Positions 9,381 through 17,499 of a stretch of DNA of 64,000 bases are shown in pieces. Source of the stretch: Catonella massiliensis (GTDB lineage: Bacteria; Bacillota; Clostridia; Lachnospirales; Lachnospiraceae); the NCBI RefSeq assembly GCF_016651435.1, contig NZ_JAEPRJ010000001.1, positions 2,046,001 to 2,110,000 of the forward strand. Direction: 5' to 3'. Position 1 is the first letter of the stretch, and every line of letters starts with the position of its first letter. The notes under the pieces were generated by a model. It made no database searches, was not told the DNA's origin, and saw nothing but the letters and a program-made list of their open reading frames with translations. The position numbers and the translations under genes were made by a program.

Positions 9381-10913
9381 TTAAGCCTTAGTATCCAGTT
9401 CGAACCAAAATTCCACTCCGTTATCCCAGTTCTTCACTCCACATTCCCTGTTAAGCGAATTCATAATTGCCTTCACTATGGAGAGCCCTATGCCGTTGCC
9501 CCCATATTCTCTGGTTCTAGCCTTATCGACTTTATAAAACTTGTCCCATATCCTCTCAATTGCCTCTTCCGGTATGGGCTGTCCTGTATTAAATACAGAG
9601 ATTCGTACTATAGAATTGCTTTTCTTAACACAGATAGATATTATTTTTTCGCCATTACTATCTTCTTCGACATGATTTAGCGCATTACTTATATAATTAG
9701 TTATAACTTCTTCTACTAAGTATTCATCGGCCCATACGTAGCAGGATTTAATATCTGACATCTTTGAAATCACATTTTTTTGTTTGTAGACCATATTCAT
9801 AGAACCCACAACCGAATTAAGGACAGTTATTATGTCAAATCTGTCAAACTGAACCTTGCTGTCTCCAAACTCAAGCTCACTAAGGCTTAGAAGCCTCTTT
9901 ACCATGTTGTTCATCTTGGCAGCTTCATCCATTATTACTTCACAGTAAAACTGCCTGCTTTCCTCATCCCCCTGAATATTGTCTTTAAGTCCTTCAGCAT
10001 ACCCCTGTATAAGGGCTATAGGAGTTTTAAGTTCGTGAGTTACATTGGAAAGAAATTCCTGCCTCATCTCTTCCACTTTTTCTTTCTGCTTTATGTCCTT
10101 TTTCAGTTTATTATTGGCGGATTTAAGTGAGGATATGGTATCCTCGAGCTTTTCAGAGAGCACATTGATACTATGTCCAAGCTCACCAACTTCATCCTGT
10201 CTCTTTCCATTATAATGCACATCAAAGTTAAGATTGCTTATATCTCTGGTCATCTGAGACAGCTTAAGTATCGGCTTGGTAAATTCAACACCTACGACAT
10301 ACATAATAATTGAGCCTATTAATATTGAAACCACGCCCACATAAGCAAAGAAGGTACTTGATATCATTGCGCTTTCGGTAATGTTGTCATAGTTGCTTCT
10401 TATAAATATCTTGTCTCCCGCATCAAGAATGCCATATAGTTCGATATAGTTGACCTCAAGTCTTGTATCAAAATGCCTGTATATACTATATTTATCTGTC
10501 TTGACTAATAGCCTTGTAGCCTCTTTCTCGCTTTTAACCTCTTCTTCATTTGGAAGAGTTTTTTTATAATACTCTATAATATCGCTTTGCAGTCTTCTGT
10601 TTTGTATCTCATTCATATTTGTCGGAAATAAAGTCTGAAGTATGATTCCTCCAGAATAGCTAAATCCGTTAAATATGTATAAAGATACATTCTGTTTGGA
10701 CGCAAGCTGCTCATAACCAAGGCTTAGAGCAGATATATTATCCGCATCGTACTTTGAATTTACCTTGGTGTAAGTGTCTCCCAGCCTGTTTATCTTATAG
10801 CTTTCATAGTATTTTTCAAGAAATACTTTATTTATAACCCAGCTAAACAATATGGTTGCACTTAAAAGAGTAATTAAAATTATTATTAGACGCACTTTAA
10901 TGGAATGTTTCAT
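9381..10913 (-). CDS. Membrane sensor histidine kinase
   Basis: The 510-residue kinase has TM1 at about 9-28, an extracytoplasmic sensor of about 155 residues, TM2 at about 185-207, HAMP at about 208-258 and a coiled coil. The dimerisation domain has the phospho-accepting His in HELKTPIA near 291. The ATPase domain has the N-box NYISNALNH, FNTGQPIP and GGNGIGLSIV. It autophosphorylates and passes the phosphate to the response regulator encoded 19 bp upstream. The signal sensed is unknown. The downstream lipoprotein and the membrane protein at the operon start are candidate partners. Confidence 0.94.
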   Translation of the reverse strand: MKHSIKVRLIIILITLLSATILFSWVINKVFLEKYYESYKINRLGDTYTKVNSKYDADNISALSLGYEQLASKQNVSLYIFNGFSYSGGIILQTLFPTNMNEIQNRRLQSDIIEYYKKTLPNEEEVKSEKEATRLLVKTDKYSIYRHFDTRLEVNYIELYGILDAGDKIFIRSNYDNITESAMISSTFFAYVGVVSILIGSIIMYVVGVEFTKPILKLSQMTRDISNLNFDVHYNGKRQDEVGELGHSINVLSEKLEDTISSLKSANNKLKKDIKQKEKVEEMRQEFLSNVTHELKTPIALIQGYAEGLKDNIQGDEESRQFYCEVIMDEAAKMNNMVKRLLSLSELEFGDSKVQFDRFDIITVLNSVVGSMNMVYKQKNVISKMSDIKSCYVWADEYLVEEVITNYISNALNHVEEDSNGEKIISICVKKSNSIVRISVFNTGQPIPEEAIERIWDKFYKVDKARTREYGGNGIGLSIVKAIMNSLNRECGVKNWDNGVEFWFELDTKA

Positions 10914-10932
10914 TTAAACCTCTTACAGGGCA

Positions 10933-11604
10933 CTAGGCCTCAAACTTATACCCGATTCCCCAAATCGTTTTAATCAAATCCCCCTTAGACCCCATCTTTG
11001 CCCTAAGCTTCTTAACATGTGTATCTATTGTTCTCGCATCTCCAAAGTAGTCATAGTTCCATACGTTGTTAAGTATCTTTTCCCTCGATAAAGCAATCCC
11101 CCTGTTGGTCATAAAATAAAGAAGCAGTTCAAATTCCTTCACACTAAGGTCCACGGGCTTTCCATCTATTATAACCTCGTGTGAGGCCTTGTCTATCTTG
11201 ATGCCTCCAACTTCAAAGCTGTCATCACCTGTTGCACCTGCCCTCCTTAATATAGCCTCTACTCTTGCCATAAGTATCTTAGGGCTAAAAGGCTTTGATA
11301 TATACTCATCAACTCCCAGCTCAAAGCCCTGGAGTTCATCCTTTTCATCTGACTTGGCTGTAAGCATAATTATAGGCACTTCCGAATGCCTCCTTATTTC
11401 CCTGCATACCTGCCAGCCATCCATTTTAGGCATCATTACATCCAGGATAATTAAAGCAATATCTCCCCGTTCAAAGAAGATATCTACCGCCTTCTCTCCG
11501 TCTTCTGCCTCTACAACCGCATATCCTTCGTGATGCAAAAAATCACTAACCAGTTTACGCATCCTGCTCTCATCATCAACTACAAGAATCTTGGCTTTTT
11601 CCAT
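10933..11604 (-). CDS. OmpR/PhoB-type response regulator
   Basis: The product is a 223-residue DNA-binding regulator. Its receiver (1-120) has acidic residues Asp10/Asp11, phosphorylatable Asp55 in ILDVMMPKMDG, and Lys in YISKPFSP. The winged-helix effector (about 130-223) has the family signature SREKILNNVWNYDYFGDARTI, which I cite in part as NNVWNYDYFGDARTID. It is paired with the histidine kinase in the same operon. The ATG is preceded by a GGAG-type site. Targets are unknown; autoregulation of the operon is likely for this family. Confidence 0.95.
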   Translation of the reverse strand: MEKAKILVVDDESRMRKLVSDFLHHEGYAVVEAEDGEKAVDIFFERGDIALIILDVMMPKMDGWQVCREIRRHSEVPIIMLTAKSDEKDELQGFELGVDEYISKPFSPKILMARVEAILRRAGATGDDSFEVGGIKIDKASHEVIIDGKPVDLSVKEFELLLYFMTNRGIALSREKILNNVWNYDYFGDARTIDTHVKKLRAKMGSKGDLIKTIWGIGYKFEA

Positions 11605-11625
11605 CTTTTATTCTCCAAATTTAAT

Positions 11626-12285
11626 CTACTTTTGATTTTCTATACGCATATCATCAAGTATCTGTTCACGTTCGTTAAGCTCCTGCTCCTTCTTTGTGAG
11701 CTCTTCTTTCCAAGAAGCATACTCATTGACAAGAGATTCTTCTGCAAGGTTTGGGTTAATCACTTTATCGTAAAATAAAACCCCAAAAGGAACTATTACC
11801 ATAATAATCAAAAAAGCAATTATGATTCTATAATTTCTTATCTTAGCCCTAAGAGAGTTAATAATACTAAGATTCTTCTCTTCCTCTGCGGTACTTACCT
11901 GATTTTGTGCTTCTGTATCTATCGCTTCTTTAGTATCAGGCACTGCCTCCACCTCTGCGTCCACATAGGTTGGTTCAGCCAGGCCATTATTTACATATAC
12001 TTCACGAACAACGGCATGGAAAGGAATAGCCTTCATAGTCTTTCTCTGTTCAGGATTCTTCACAAGCCTCTTCTGTGCTTCCCTAAGAAATCCTATTCCA
12101 ACAGGTGTTTCAAATTCTTCACTCTCCACCAAAGTATCGTATACTTCTCTAAGGCTTTCTTCTTCTCTAAGATTTCTTTCAGACTTGATATCTGCTATCC
12201 TTGCAAGCTCTCTTCTTGCCTGCTCATAAGAATCCGAATCATCAAAACGGTAACCGTCTAAAATATATTTTTTAATATCAGCCAT
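11626..12285 (-). CDS. Single-pass membrane coiled-coil protein leading a two-component operon
   Basis: The 219-residue product opens with MADIKKYILDGYRFDDSD and a charged helical region (about 15-90). One transmembrane segment (IIIAFLIIMVIVPFGVLFYD) lies near 155-175, followed by a charged coiled coil to the end (KKEQELNEREQILDDM). It is the first gene of the operon, 21 bp ahead of the response regulator. A cytoplasmic N-terminus with an external coiled coil is the likely topology. It may modulate the kinase, judged from position only. I do not recognise a family. Confidence 0.75.
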   Translation of the reverse strand: MADIKKYILDGYRFDDSDSYEQARRELARIADIKSERNLREEESLREVYDTLVESEEFETPVGIGFLREAQKRLVKNPEQRKTMKAIPFHAVVREVYVNNGLAEPTYVDAEVEAVPDTKEAIDTEAQNQVSTAEEEKNLSIINSLRAKIRNYRIIIAFLIIMVIVPFGVLFYDKVINPNLAEESLVNEYASWKEELTKKEQELNEREQILDDMRIENQK

Positions 12286-12458
12286 GTTTAACCCTACCCA
12301 CTTTATTATTCTCCCCTGTCGGAGTCTGCGTTTAAAATAAAAACGCCTATCCTTAGTATACTATCACAAATAGCTAAAATATACAATCACAAAGTGTGTG
12401 TACCACTCTAATATATAGTCCCTCAGTTTGTAGATTGCTAAAGATTCCCATAACCGCG

Positions 12459-12490
12459 AAAAACCCCGGAACAATATGTTCCGAGGTCTT
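12459..12490 (-). terminator. Rho-independent terminator of the rubrerythrin gene
   Basis: On the minus strand CCTCGGAACA and TGTTCCGGGG pair around a short loop and are followed by TTTTTT. It lies about 45 bp past the rubrerythrin stop. Confidence 0.85.
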
Positions 12491-12532
12491 TCATAATCAG
12501 TCTGCAGGAAGCATTCCTGCTACTGCTTTTAA

Positions 12533-13096
12533 TTAATAATTGTTTGCCTTTCTCTCAAAATATGCCTGTGGATGATTGCATACAGGACATACCTTAGGAG
12601 CCTTTGGTCCAACTACGATATGTCCGCAGTTCATGCACTGCCAGATAGTATCACCATCTGATGAGAATACAAGGTCGCCCTTCATGTTGGCAAGGAGCTT
12701 ACGGTATCTCTCCTCATGCTCCTTCTCGATGTCTGCTACCATCTCAAAAAGCTTTGCAATTCCTGTAAAGCCTTCTTCTCTTGCTTCCTTAGCAAAGGTA
12801 GGGTACATCTCTTTCCACTCATAAGCCTCACCTTCGGCAGCAGTCTCAAGGTTCTCATCGGTAAAGCCGATTCCGGCAAGTATCTTATACCAGATTTCTG
12901 CATGCTCCCTTTCATTTCCTGCTGTTTCCTCAAATATTTCAGCTATCTGAACATATCCATCTTTTCTTGCCTTAGATGCGAAATATGTATACTTGTTTCT
13001 AGCCTGTGACTCACCTGCAAAGGCATCCATAAGATTCTTCTCAGTCTTTGAACCCTTGATATTTTTTCCTAACTCTGAATACCTATCTTCTACCAT
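12533..13096 (-). CDS. Rubrerythrin
   Basis: Rubrerythrin is a cytoplasmic peroxidase that protects anaerobes from hydrogen peroxide. The N-terminal ferritin-like domain (1-140) carries the diiron ligands in [14 protein letters not shown] and EKEHEERY. The C-terminal rubredoxin-like domain has two CxxC pairs, CMNCG and CPVCN. The 187-residue length is normal. The start follows GGAGGG. It has its own promoter, a palindrome upstream, and a terminator, so it is a single-gene unit. The product is certain. NADH rubredoxin reductase and other partners are not in the window. Confidence 0.95.
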   Translation of the reverse strand: MVEDRYSELGKNIKGSKTEKNLMDAFAGESQARNKYTYFASKARKDGYVQIAEIFEETAGNEREHAEIWYKILAGIGFTDENLETAAEGEAYEWKEMYPTFAKEAREEGFTGIAKLFEMVADIEKEHEERYRKLLANMKGDLVFSSDGDTIWQCMNCGHIVVGPKAPKVCPVCNHPQAYFERKANNY

Positions 13097-13186
13097 TTCT
13101 TATCCCTCCGTTTTCTATATTTTAGGCCTTTGTCAGTCCTTTACGCTTATTCTATGTCTTACCGCCTCTGACAAGCCTTAATCGGT

Positions 13187-13215
13187 ATTCTAACATTTAC
13201 ATAATTTATTTGCAA
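13187..13215 (-). promoter_or_regulatory. Predicted rubrerythrin promoter
   Basis: On the minus strand TTGCAA (13210-13215) is 17 bp from TAGAAT (13187-13192). The leader is about 85 nt. Confidence 0.5.
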
Positions 13216-13225
13216 TCAAATTGTG

Positions 13226-13243
13226 AATGTTTTTAAAAACATT
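13226..13243. promoter_or_regulatory. 18-bp perfect palindrome upstream of the rubrerythrin promoter
   Basis: AATGTTTTTAAAAACATT lies about 10 bp upstream of the predicted -35, a place where an activator or repressor could bind. It does not match a PerR or Fur box exactly, and looks only loosely like a Rex site. It is also about 65 bp upstream of the divergent thiT promoter. Confidence 0.35.
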
Positions 13244-13309
13244 TTGCAAAATTATCTGATAAATGATATTGATTCTTAATTTCTCGACTTAATTGATAGT
13301 AATTTTCAT

Positions 13310-13338
13310 TTGACAAATAAAAATTGCAGTAGTATAAT
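13310..13338 (+). promoter_or_regulatory. Consensus promoter of the TPP riboswitch-thiT unit
   Basis: TTGACA (13310-13315) and TATAAT (13333-13338) are separated by exactly 17 bp, the consensus sigma-A promoter. Transcription should start near 13345, at the first base pairs of the riboswitch. Confidence 0.8.
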
Positions 13339-13343
13339 TGTGT

Positions 13344-13462
13344 CTGCTAGGGGAGCCTTAGGCTGAGATGAAGCAAAGCTTCAGACCCTTAATACTTGAA
13401 CCGGATAATACCGGCGTAAGGAAGCAAAGATAATCTCCTTACGCCAGACTGTGAAGGAGGTT
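13344..13462 (+). ncRNA. TPP riboswitch (THI element) with a translational expression platform
   Basis: The aptamer (about 13344-13427) has the conserved GGGGAGCC, GGCTGAGA, AGACCCTT, TTGAACCGGATAATACC and GGCGTAAGGA segments in order. P1 is TGCT pairing with AGCA. Two competing pairings are visible downstream. GGCGTAAGGA (13413-13422) can pair with TCCTTACGCC (13436-13445) over 10 bp. Alternatively CTCCTT (13435-13440) pairs with the ribosome binding site AAGGAG (13454-13459), extendable to 9 bp. Ligand binding should hold the first partner in the aptamer and release the second to hide the binding site. There is no T-run terminator, so control is probably translational. Confidence 0.93.
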
Positions 13463-13467
13463 TTTTT

Positions 13468-14181
13468 ATGTCTTTTTTAGCAACACCAAGTGTAAATGAC
13501 TGGGGTGAAAATGTATTCAAACTGACACCATACGGGCTTATAACCGTAGGAATCCTCATAGCTTTGCTGGTTGCGATTGCCATCGTCTTAAGGCCTAAGA
13601 CAGCAGGCAAGGTAAGAGCTATGGCTACCACCCAGCTGGTCTTTTCAGCCGTGGCTATGGCACTGGCTATAGTAACCGCTGAAATCAAATTTAGCAGACT
13701 TCCAATGGGTGGCTCTATTACTCTCTTTAGCATGCTTTTTATCGTGCTGATAGGCTATTGGTATGGGCTAAAGGCAGGTCTTATGACAGGTTTTGCCTAC
13801 GGACTGCTTCAGTTCTTGGCTGACCCGGTCTTCTACAGCCCTCTCCAGCTTATTACTGACTATCCACTTGCCTTTGGAGCTCTCGGCCTTTCAGGTATAT
13901 TCTACGAGAAGAAGCACGGCTTACTCAAGGGCTACATAGTGGGAGTACTGGGAAGATATATCTTTGCAGTCATTTCAGGGGTTGTTTTCTTTGGCAATTA
14001 TGCACCTGAGGGCACACCTGCCGTAGTATATTCACTTGGATATAACGCAACCTACATAGTTCCTGAGGCTGTAGCTACAATGATTATTATAAGCATACCT
14101 GCTGTAAGCAAAGCTATGTCTTATGTAAAGTCAAAGGCCACTTACTCAAGCTGGAATACCGGGCAGGCTGTGATAAAATAG
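13468..14181 (+). CDS. thiT: Thiamine ECF transporter substrate-binding subunit
   Basis: ThiT captures thiamine in the membrane and works with the shared ECF ATPase/EcfT module, which is not in this window. The 237-residue protein has the family stretch GSITLFSMLFIVLIGYWYG, followed by GLKAGLMTGFAYGLLQ and ITDYPLAFGALGLSG. It is longer than the usual 180-200 residues because of an extra N-terminal hydrophobic helix (about 20-42) before the six core helices. The ATG is 7 nt after AAGGAGG. The TPP riboswitch directly upstream independently supports the function. Confidence 0.94.
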   Translation: MSFLATPSVNDWGENVFKLTPYGLITVGILIALLVAIAIVLRPKTAGKVRAMATTQLVFSAVAMALAIVTAEIKFSRLPMGGSITLFSMLFIVLIGYWYGLKAGLMTGFAYGLLQFLADPVFYSPLQLITDYPLAFGALGLSGIFYEKKHGLLKGYIVGVLGRYIFAVISGVVFFGNYAPEGTPAVVYSLGYNATYIVPEAVATMIIISIPAVSKAMSYVKSKATYSSWNTGQAVIK

Positions 14182-14220
14182 AGTCTGATATAAGGAAGGA
14201 TTCTACTAGATAGATTTATG

Positions 14221-14255
14221 TTTGACAGGTAATTTCGGTGTAATTTCCTATCGAA
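14221..14255. repeat. Palindromic element, copy 1
   Basis: This imperfect palindrome has arms TTTGACAGGTAATTT and TAATTTCCTATCGAA around a short centre. Near-identical elements occur at 31821-31854 and 42718-42752. All three sit beside rho-independent terminators at gene 3' ends. Confidence 0.7.
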
Positions 14256-14256
14256 T

Positions 14257-14303
14257 AAAAAAACTGCCATACTTGAAACCTCTTCAAGTATGGCAGTTTT
14301 TTA
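14257..14303. terminator. Bidirectional terminator between thiT and the ABC importer genes
   Basis: AAAAAACTGCCATACTTGAA pairs with TTCAAGTATGGCAGTTTTTT, so both strands end in a T-run. It serves thiT on the plus strand and the substrate-binding protein gene on the minus strand. Confidence 0.9.
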
Positions 14304-14392
14304 TTTGGGAGAATGCATATTGGATAGAACGGTTTCCGAAGGCTTCTCCCATAAAAGGTGTGCAAAAGGCACAAGGCCAAATTTAAGGGGTC

Positions 14393-15508
14393 TTATTCAG
14401 CGCTTCCAATAGGGTTCCAAATGCTCTTGTATACTGCATCTGCATCAGTTGTAGCAGTAATTAGCTTAGCATTTATATAACCGTCAACTATGCTCTTCAT
14501 CTGCTCAGTTGTATAATCATCTGTCTGCTTACCAAACTGCATAAGCTTATTTAATTCAAGGTTCATATCATAATCACTTCCGTTAAGACCTATCTTCATA
14601 AGCAGCTTTGTGCAGTCCTCAGGATTGTCTCCCATCCACTTAAGTGCCTTTTTAACTGCTGAAGCCATCTTAGCTGAGGTAATAGGATTCTCTTTTATGA
14701 AGTCTTTGTTCATCATAACTATACAGCAAAGCTCGTTTCTGCTGTTACCGTCAGCAGACTCTACCTTGCGAAGCAGTCCCTGCTTAACAAGAGGATAGCC
14801 ATATGACTCAGGAAGAAGAGCTGCTGCTATCTCGCCACTCTTCATGGCTGCTACACAGGCATCTTTTTCTACCTGTACTATCTTTAAGTCCTTAAGAGGG
14901 TCAATACCTGCCTCTATAAAAAGTCTTGCAGAGATATTGTAGTCGGCTGTTCCTATGCCGCTTGGCGCGGAAATTGACTTACCCTTTAGGTCATCATAGC
15001 TCTTATAGTTGCTCTCATCAAGCACATACATGGCTTTGCAGCCTGTGAGTAAGTGCGCACCGCCAACAAAGCAAAGGTTTACGCCGTTTGTTGCAGGAAC
15101 CATAGACTTAGCAATGTGGCCGATGGCTATCTGAACCTGATTGGTCCCTATTGCTTCCACATCAGAGTCGCCCTTAAAGCCTTCAACTGTAAGCCCCTGC
15201 TCCTTATAGTATCCAAGCTCCTGTGCTACGTTAACTGCTGAAGTACATCCATCTCCTGTAAGGAACTTAAGAGTTTTACCGTAGGCAGGCTCCTTCTTCC
15301 AAGCCTCTTCATCAGCTGTGTTTACAGCAGACGCCACAGAGCTTTTAGCAGAAGCTGTAGATGCCGCAGAGGACTTAGAAGCAGCCTGACTTGCTGAGAC
15401 CTCTGTCTTTGATGATGTTTTAGCGCTGTCTGAACTACTCTTAGCCCCGCATCCAACCACCGAAAATGCTACCACTGCACAAAGTGCAATACTTAATACC
15501 TTCTTCAT
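14393..15508 (-). CDS. ABC transporter substrate-binding lipoprotein, NMT1/SsuA-like
   Basis: The 371-residue protein has a lipoprotein signal with Cys20 (VVGC). A Ser/Ala-rich linker extends to about 65, followed by a bilobal binding domain of the nitrate/sulfonate/taurine/thiamine-precursor group: VAQELGYYKEQGLTVE, then TNQVQIAIGH, and LKGKSISAPSGIGTADY near 185. It would deliver its ligand to the permease encoded upstream. The ligand is unknown. A thiamine precursor is possible for this fold, but this operon lacks a TPP riboswitch, so nearness to thiT on the other strand is weak evidence. Confidence 0.88.
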   Translation of the reverse strand: MKKVLSIALCAVVAFSVVGCGAKSSSDSAKTSSKTEVSASQAASKSSAASTASAKSSVASAVNTADEEAWKKEPAYGKTLKFLTGDGCTSAVNVAQELGYYKEQGLTVEGFKGDSDVEAIGTNQVQIAIGHIAKSMVPATNGVNLCFVGGAHLLTGCKAMYVLDESNYKSYDDLKGKSISAPSGIGTADYNISARLFIEAGIDPLKDLKIVQVEKDACVAAMKSGEIAAALLPESYGYPLVKQGLLRKVESADGNSRNELCCIVMMNKDFIKENPITSAKMASAVKKALKWMGDNPEDCTKLLMKIGLNGSDYDMNLELNKLMQFGKQTDDYTTEQMKSIVDGYINAKLITATTDADAVYKSIWNPIGSAE

Positions 15509-15555
15509 TTTTTTCCTCCTTTATTTTTTATTCACGGTGTCTATGACACCTATAT

Positions 15556-16314
15556 CTAAGCGAAGTGCAGTAAATCAAGTATATGATTACGGTACTCCAC
15601 AAATGAAGAACTGCTTCGGTTACGAGGATAATCCATATCTATCTTTATTTCCTCGCGTATTCTTCCCGGATGAGCTTCCATTACTAATATCCTGCTGCTC
15701 ATATGAATTGCCTCATCTATGTCATGTGTCACCATGACAACTAACTGCTTATTTACCTGCCACATGTCTAGTATCTCATTTTGCATATTCATCCTGGTAA
15801 ATGCATCTAAGGCTCCGAGAGGTTCATCCATAAGAAGAATCCCAGGTTTACTTATCATTGCCCTTGCAAGAGCTACTCTTTGCGCCATTCCCCCTGAAAG
15901 CTGTCCCGGATAATCTTTCTTAAATTTCTCAAGGCCTATTACCTTTATAAGTCTCTGAACATCTTCCATACCCTCTTTTAGCTTTCCCTGCATCTTCAGG
16001 CTGAAGGCTACATTGTCCTCGACTGTAAGCCAGGGAAATAGTGTAGGCTTTTGAAAAACCATACCGATATCGGGCCCCGGTGATGTTATTTTAGTTCCAT
16101 TTATCGTAAGTTCGCCTGTAGTAGGAGCTATAAGACCCGCTATCATTCTTAAGATAGTTGACTTTCCACAGCCTGAAGTTCCCACAAGGCTTACAAACTC
16201 ACCATTATACATGCTAACATTTACATCTGTTACTGCGTTGGTAACTTCTGTGGAATCTACCCTTGAAAAGCTTTTTGAAACATCTTTAAGTTTTAATTCT
16301 ATTGCTTCACTCAT
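15556..16314 (-). CDS. ABC transporter ATP-binding protein, SsuB/TauB-like
   Basis: The 252-residue ATPase has Walker A GTSGCGKST near 45, Q-loop GMVFQKPTLFPWLTV, signature LSGGMAQRVALARA and Walker B ILLMDEPLGALD, then the H-loop VTHDIDEA. These are typical of the SsuB/TauB/NrtD branch. I chose the ATG at 16314 because AGGAG lies about 10 nt upstream and the start overlaps the permease stop (TAATG). An in-frame ATG at 16338 lies inside the permease gene. It energises the importer with its neighbours. Confidence 0.93.
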   Translation of the reverse strand: MSEAIELKLKDVSKSFSRVDSTEVTNAVTDVNVSMYNGEFVSLVGTSGCGKSTILRMIAGLIAPTTGELTINGTKITSPGPDIGMVFQKPTLFPWLTVEDNVAFSLKMQGKLKEGMEDVQRLIKVIGLEKFKKDYPGQLSGGMAQRVALARAMISKPGILLMDEPLGALDAFTRMNMQNEILDMWQVNKQLVVMVTHDIDEAIHMSSRILVMEAHPGRIREEIKIDMDYPRNRSSSSFVEYRNHILDLLHFA

Positions 16315-17420
16315 TATTTCACTACTCCTATCTGCCAACGGAGAATATAGTTCTTAATTCTATCCAGTACTCTTGTTACTATATTGAATACTATACAGAT
16401 AATTACTATTGCCGCAAACATCTTGTTGTAGGCTGCCCAAGCCTTTGCCCAGGTTATGTACCAGCCAAGTCCCGCCTCTACACCAAGCATCTCGGCTATC
16501 ATAAGTGAAATACAGGCTGAGCTCATTCCCTGTGTCATTCCCTGTAAAATATTGGGCATGGCATGTGGGATGGCTATGTTAAATACAAGCTGTCGGTTAG
16601 AAGAGCCGAGGGTTTTGGCAACTTCGTAGTAGGATTTGTCCACATTTGATATTCCTGAGGTAGTTGCTATTGTTACAGCAAACCAGGTTCCAAGACCCAC
16701 TATAAAGACTGAGCCTGCCATAAGTGAGCTTGCAAGTATCATAATAAGTGGAATCCAGGTAGCTGTAGGTATAGGTCCAAGCACCTTTACTATAGGACTT
16801 ATCCAGTATCTTACCTTTTCACTATAACCACTTGCTACTCCGGTTATAATCCCAAGTACAACGCCACAAATATATCCGGTAAATAACAATCTTAGGGTAA
16901 ATAAGGTACATACTATAAGCTGGTCCTTGTCTAAAATTGCAGCATTGATAATGTCATTTACCCAAGGTATAAATGGATATAAAAGTATTCCTGTTTTCAA
17001 TGTAAGCACATCAAAAAGAGCTAAAAATAAGAAAATTGCAGACAGAAATGGTGCCTTGAATCTTACTTTTGCAAATTTCTTTCTATTCCCTTTTTTATAG
17101 AGCAAAATCGCATGAATAAGCCTACATACGTATACAGCTATAGGAAGTGAAAGTAAAATCAGGTATCTCTTAGGATTTGCATTTGGATATTTGTCAGGTA
17201 CCAATATATACTCAAGAACTGCTATAGCAAAACATACTATAGGAAAAAAAGATATGATGAAGTCAAGTATCTTTTGATGTCTGCTCTTATTATTTTCTTC
17301 AATTTCCCAAAGTTCGTCCTTTGTTAAACCGGCAGTAGTTTGTTTGTTTATTATATCTTTTTCTGACACCTCATAAGTCCCCCTTTTTGTCTTAACAGCA
17401 CAATTTAATTGTACCACCAC
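16314..17420 (-). CDS. ABC transporter permease, SsuC/TauC-like, with extended N-terminus
   Basis: The 368-residue permease has hydrophobic segments at about 55-75, 85-105, 125-160 and then six in the conserved C-terminal domain. The EAA-type loop is EVAKTLGSSNRQLVFNIAIP. Family members are usually about 250-280 residues, so the first 110 residues, with extra helices, are an unusual addition. The start is uncertain: the longest frame opens with GTG at 17420, and another GTG at 17369 follows AGGGGG with better spacing. It is the first gene of the three-gene importer. Confidence 0.88.
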   Translation of the reverse strand: MVVQLNCAVKTKRGTYEVSEKDIINKQTTAGLTKDELWEIEENNKSRHQKILDFIISFFPIVCFAIAVLEYILVPDKYPNANPKRYLILLSLPIAVYVCRLIHAILLYKKGNRKKFAKVRFKAPFLSAIFLFLALFDVLTLKTGILLYPFIPWVNDIINAAILDKDQLIVCTLFTLRLLFTGYICGVVLGIITGVASGYSEKVRYWISPIVKVLGPIPTATWIPLIMILASSLMAGSVFIVGLGTWFAVTIATTSGISNVDKSYYEVAKTLGSSNRQLVFNIAIPHAMPNILQGMTQGMSSACISLMIAEMLGVEAGLGWYITWAKAWAAYNKMFAAIVIICIVFNIVTRVLDRIKNYILRWQIGVVK

Positions 17421-17456
17421 CCTGCTTATCTGGCTAATTTTTGTTTATTATTAAAA

Positions 17457-17489
17457 GAGTCATTTATTGAAATATTCAATAAATGACTC
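17457..17489. terminator. 15-bp perfect hairpin between the reductase-like gene and the importer genes
   Basis: GAGTCATTTATTGAA pairs with TTCAATAAATGACTC around ATA. On the minus strand it is followed by TTTTAATAAT, as expected of a terminator for the gene ending at 17500. Only about 35-85 bp separate it from the permease start. A weak TTGAAT promoter-like sequence lies inside it, so it could also be an operator or a leaky terminator that sets importer levels. Confidence 0.7.
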
Positions 17490-17499
17490 GCAATAATCC

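Noticed and set aside
14393..15508. Naming the importer as a thiamine-precursor (ThiXYZ) system
   Set aside because: The fold allows it, but no TPP riboswitch precedes the operon and nearness to thiT on the opposite strand is not evidence enough.
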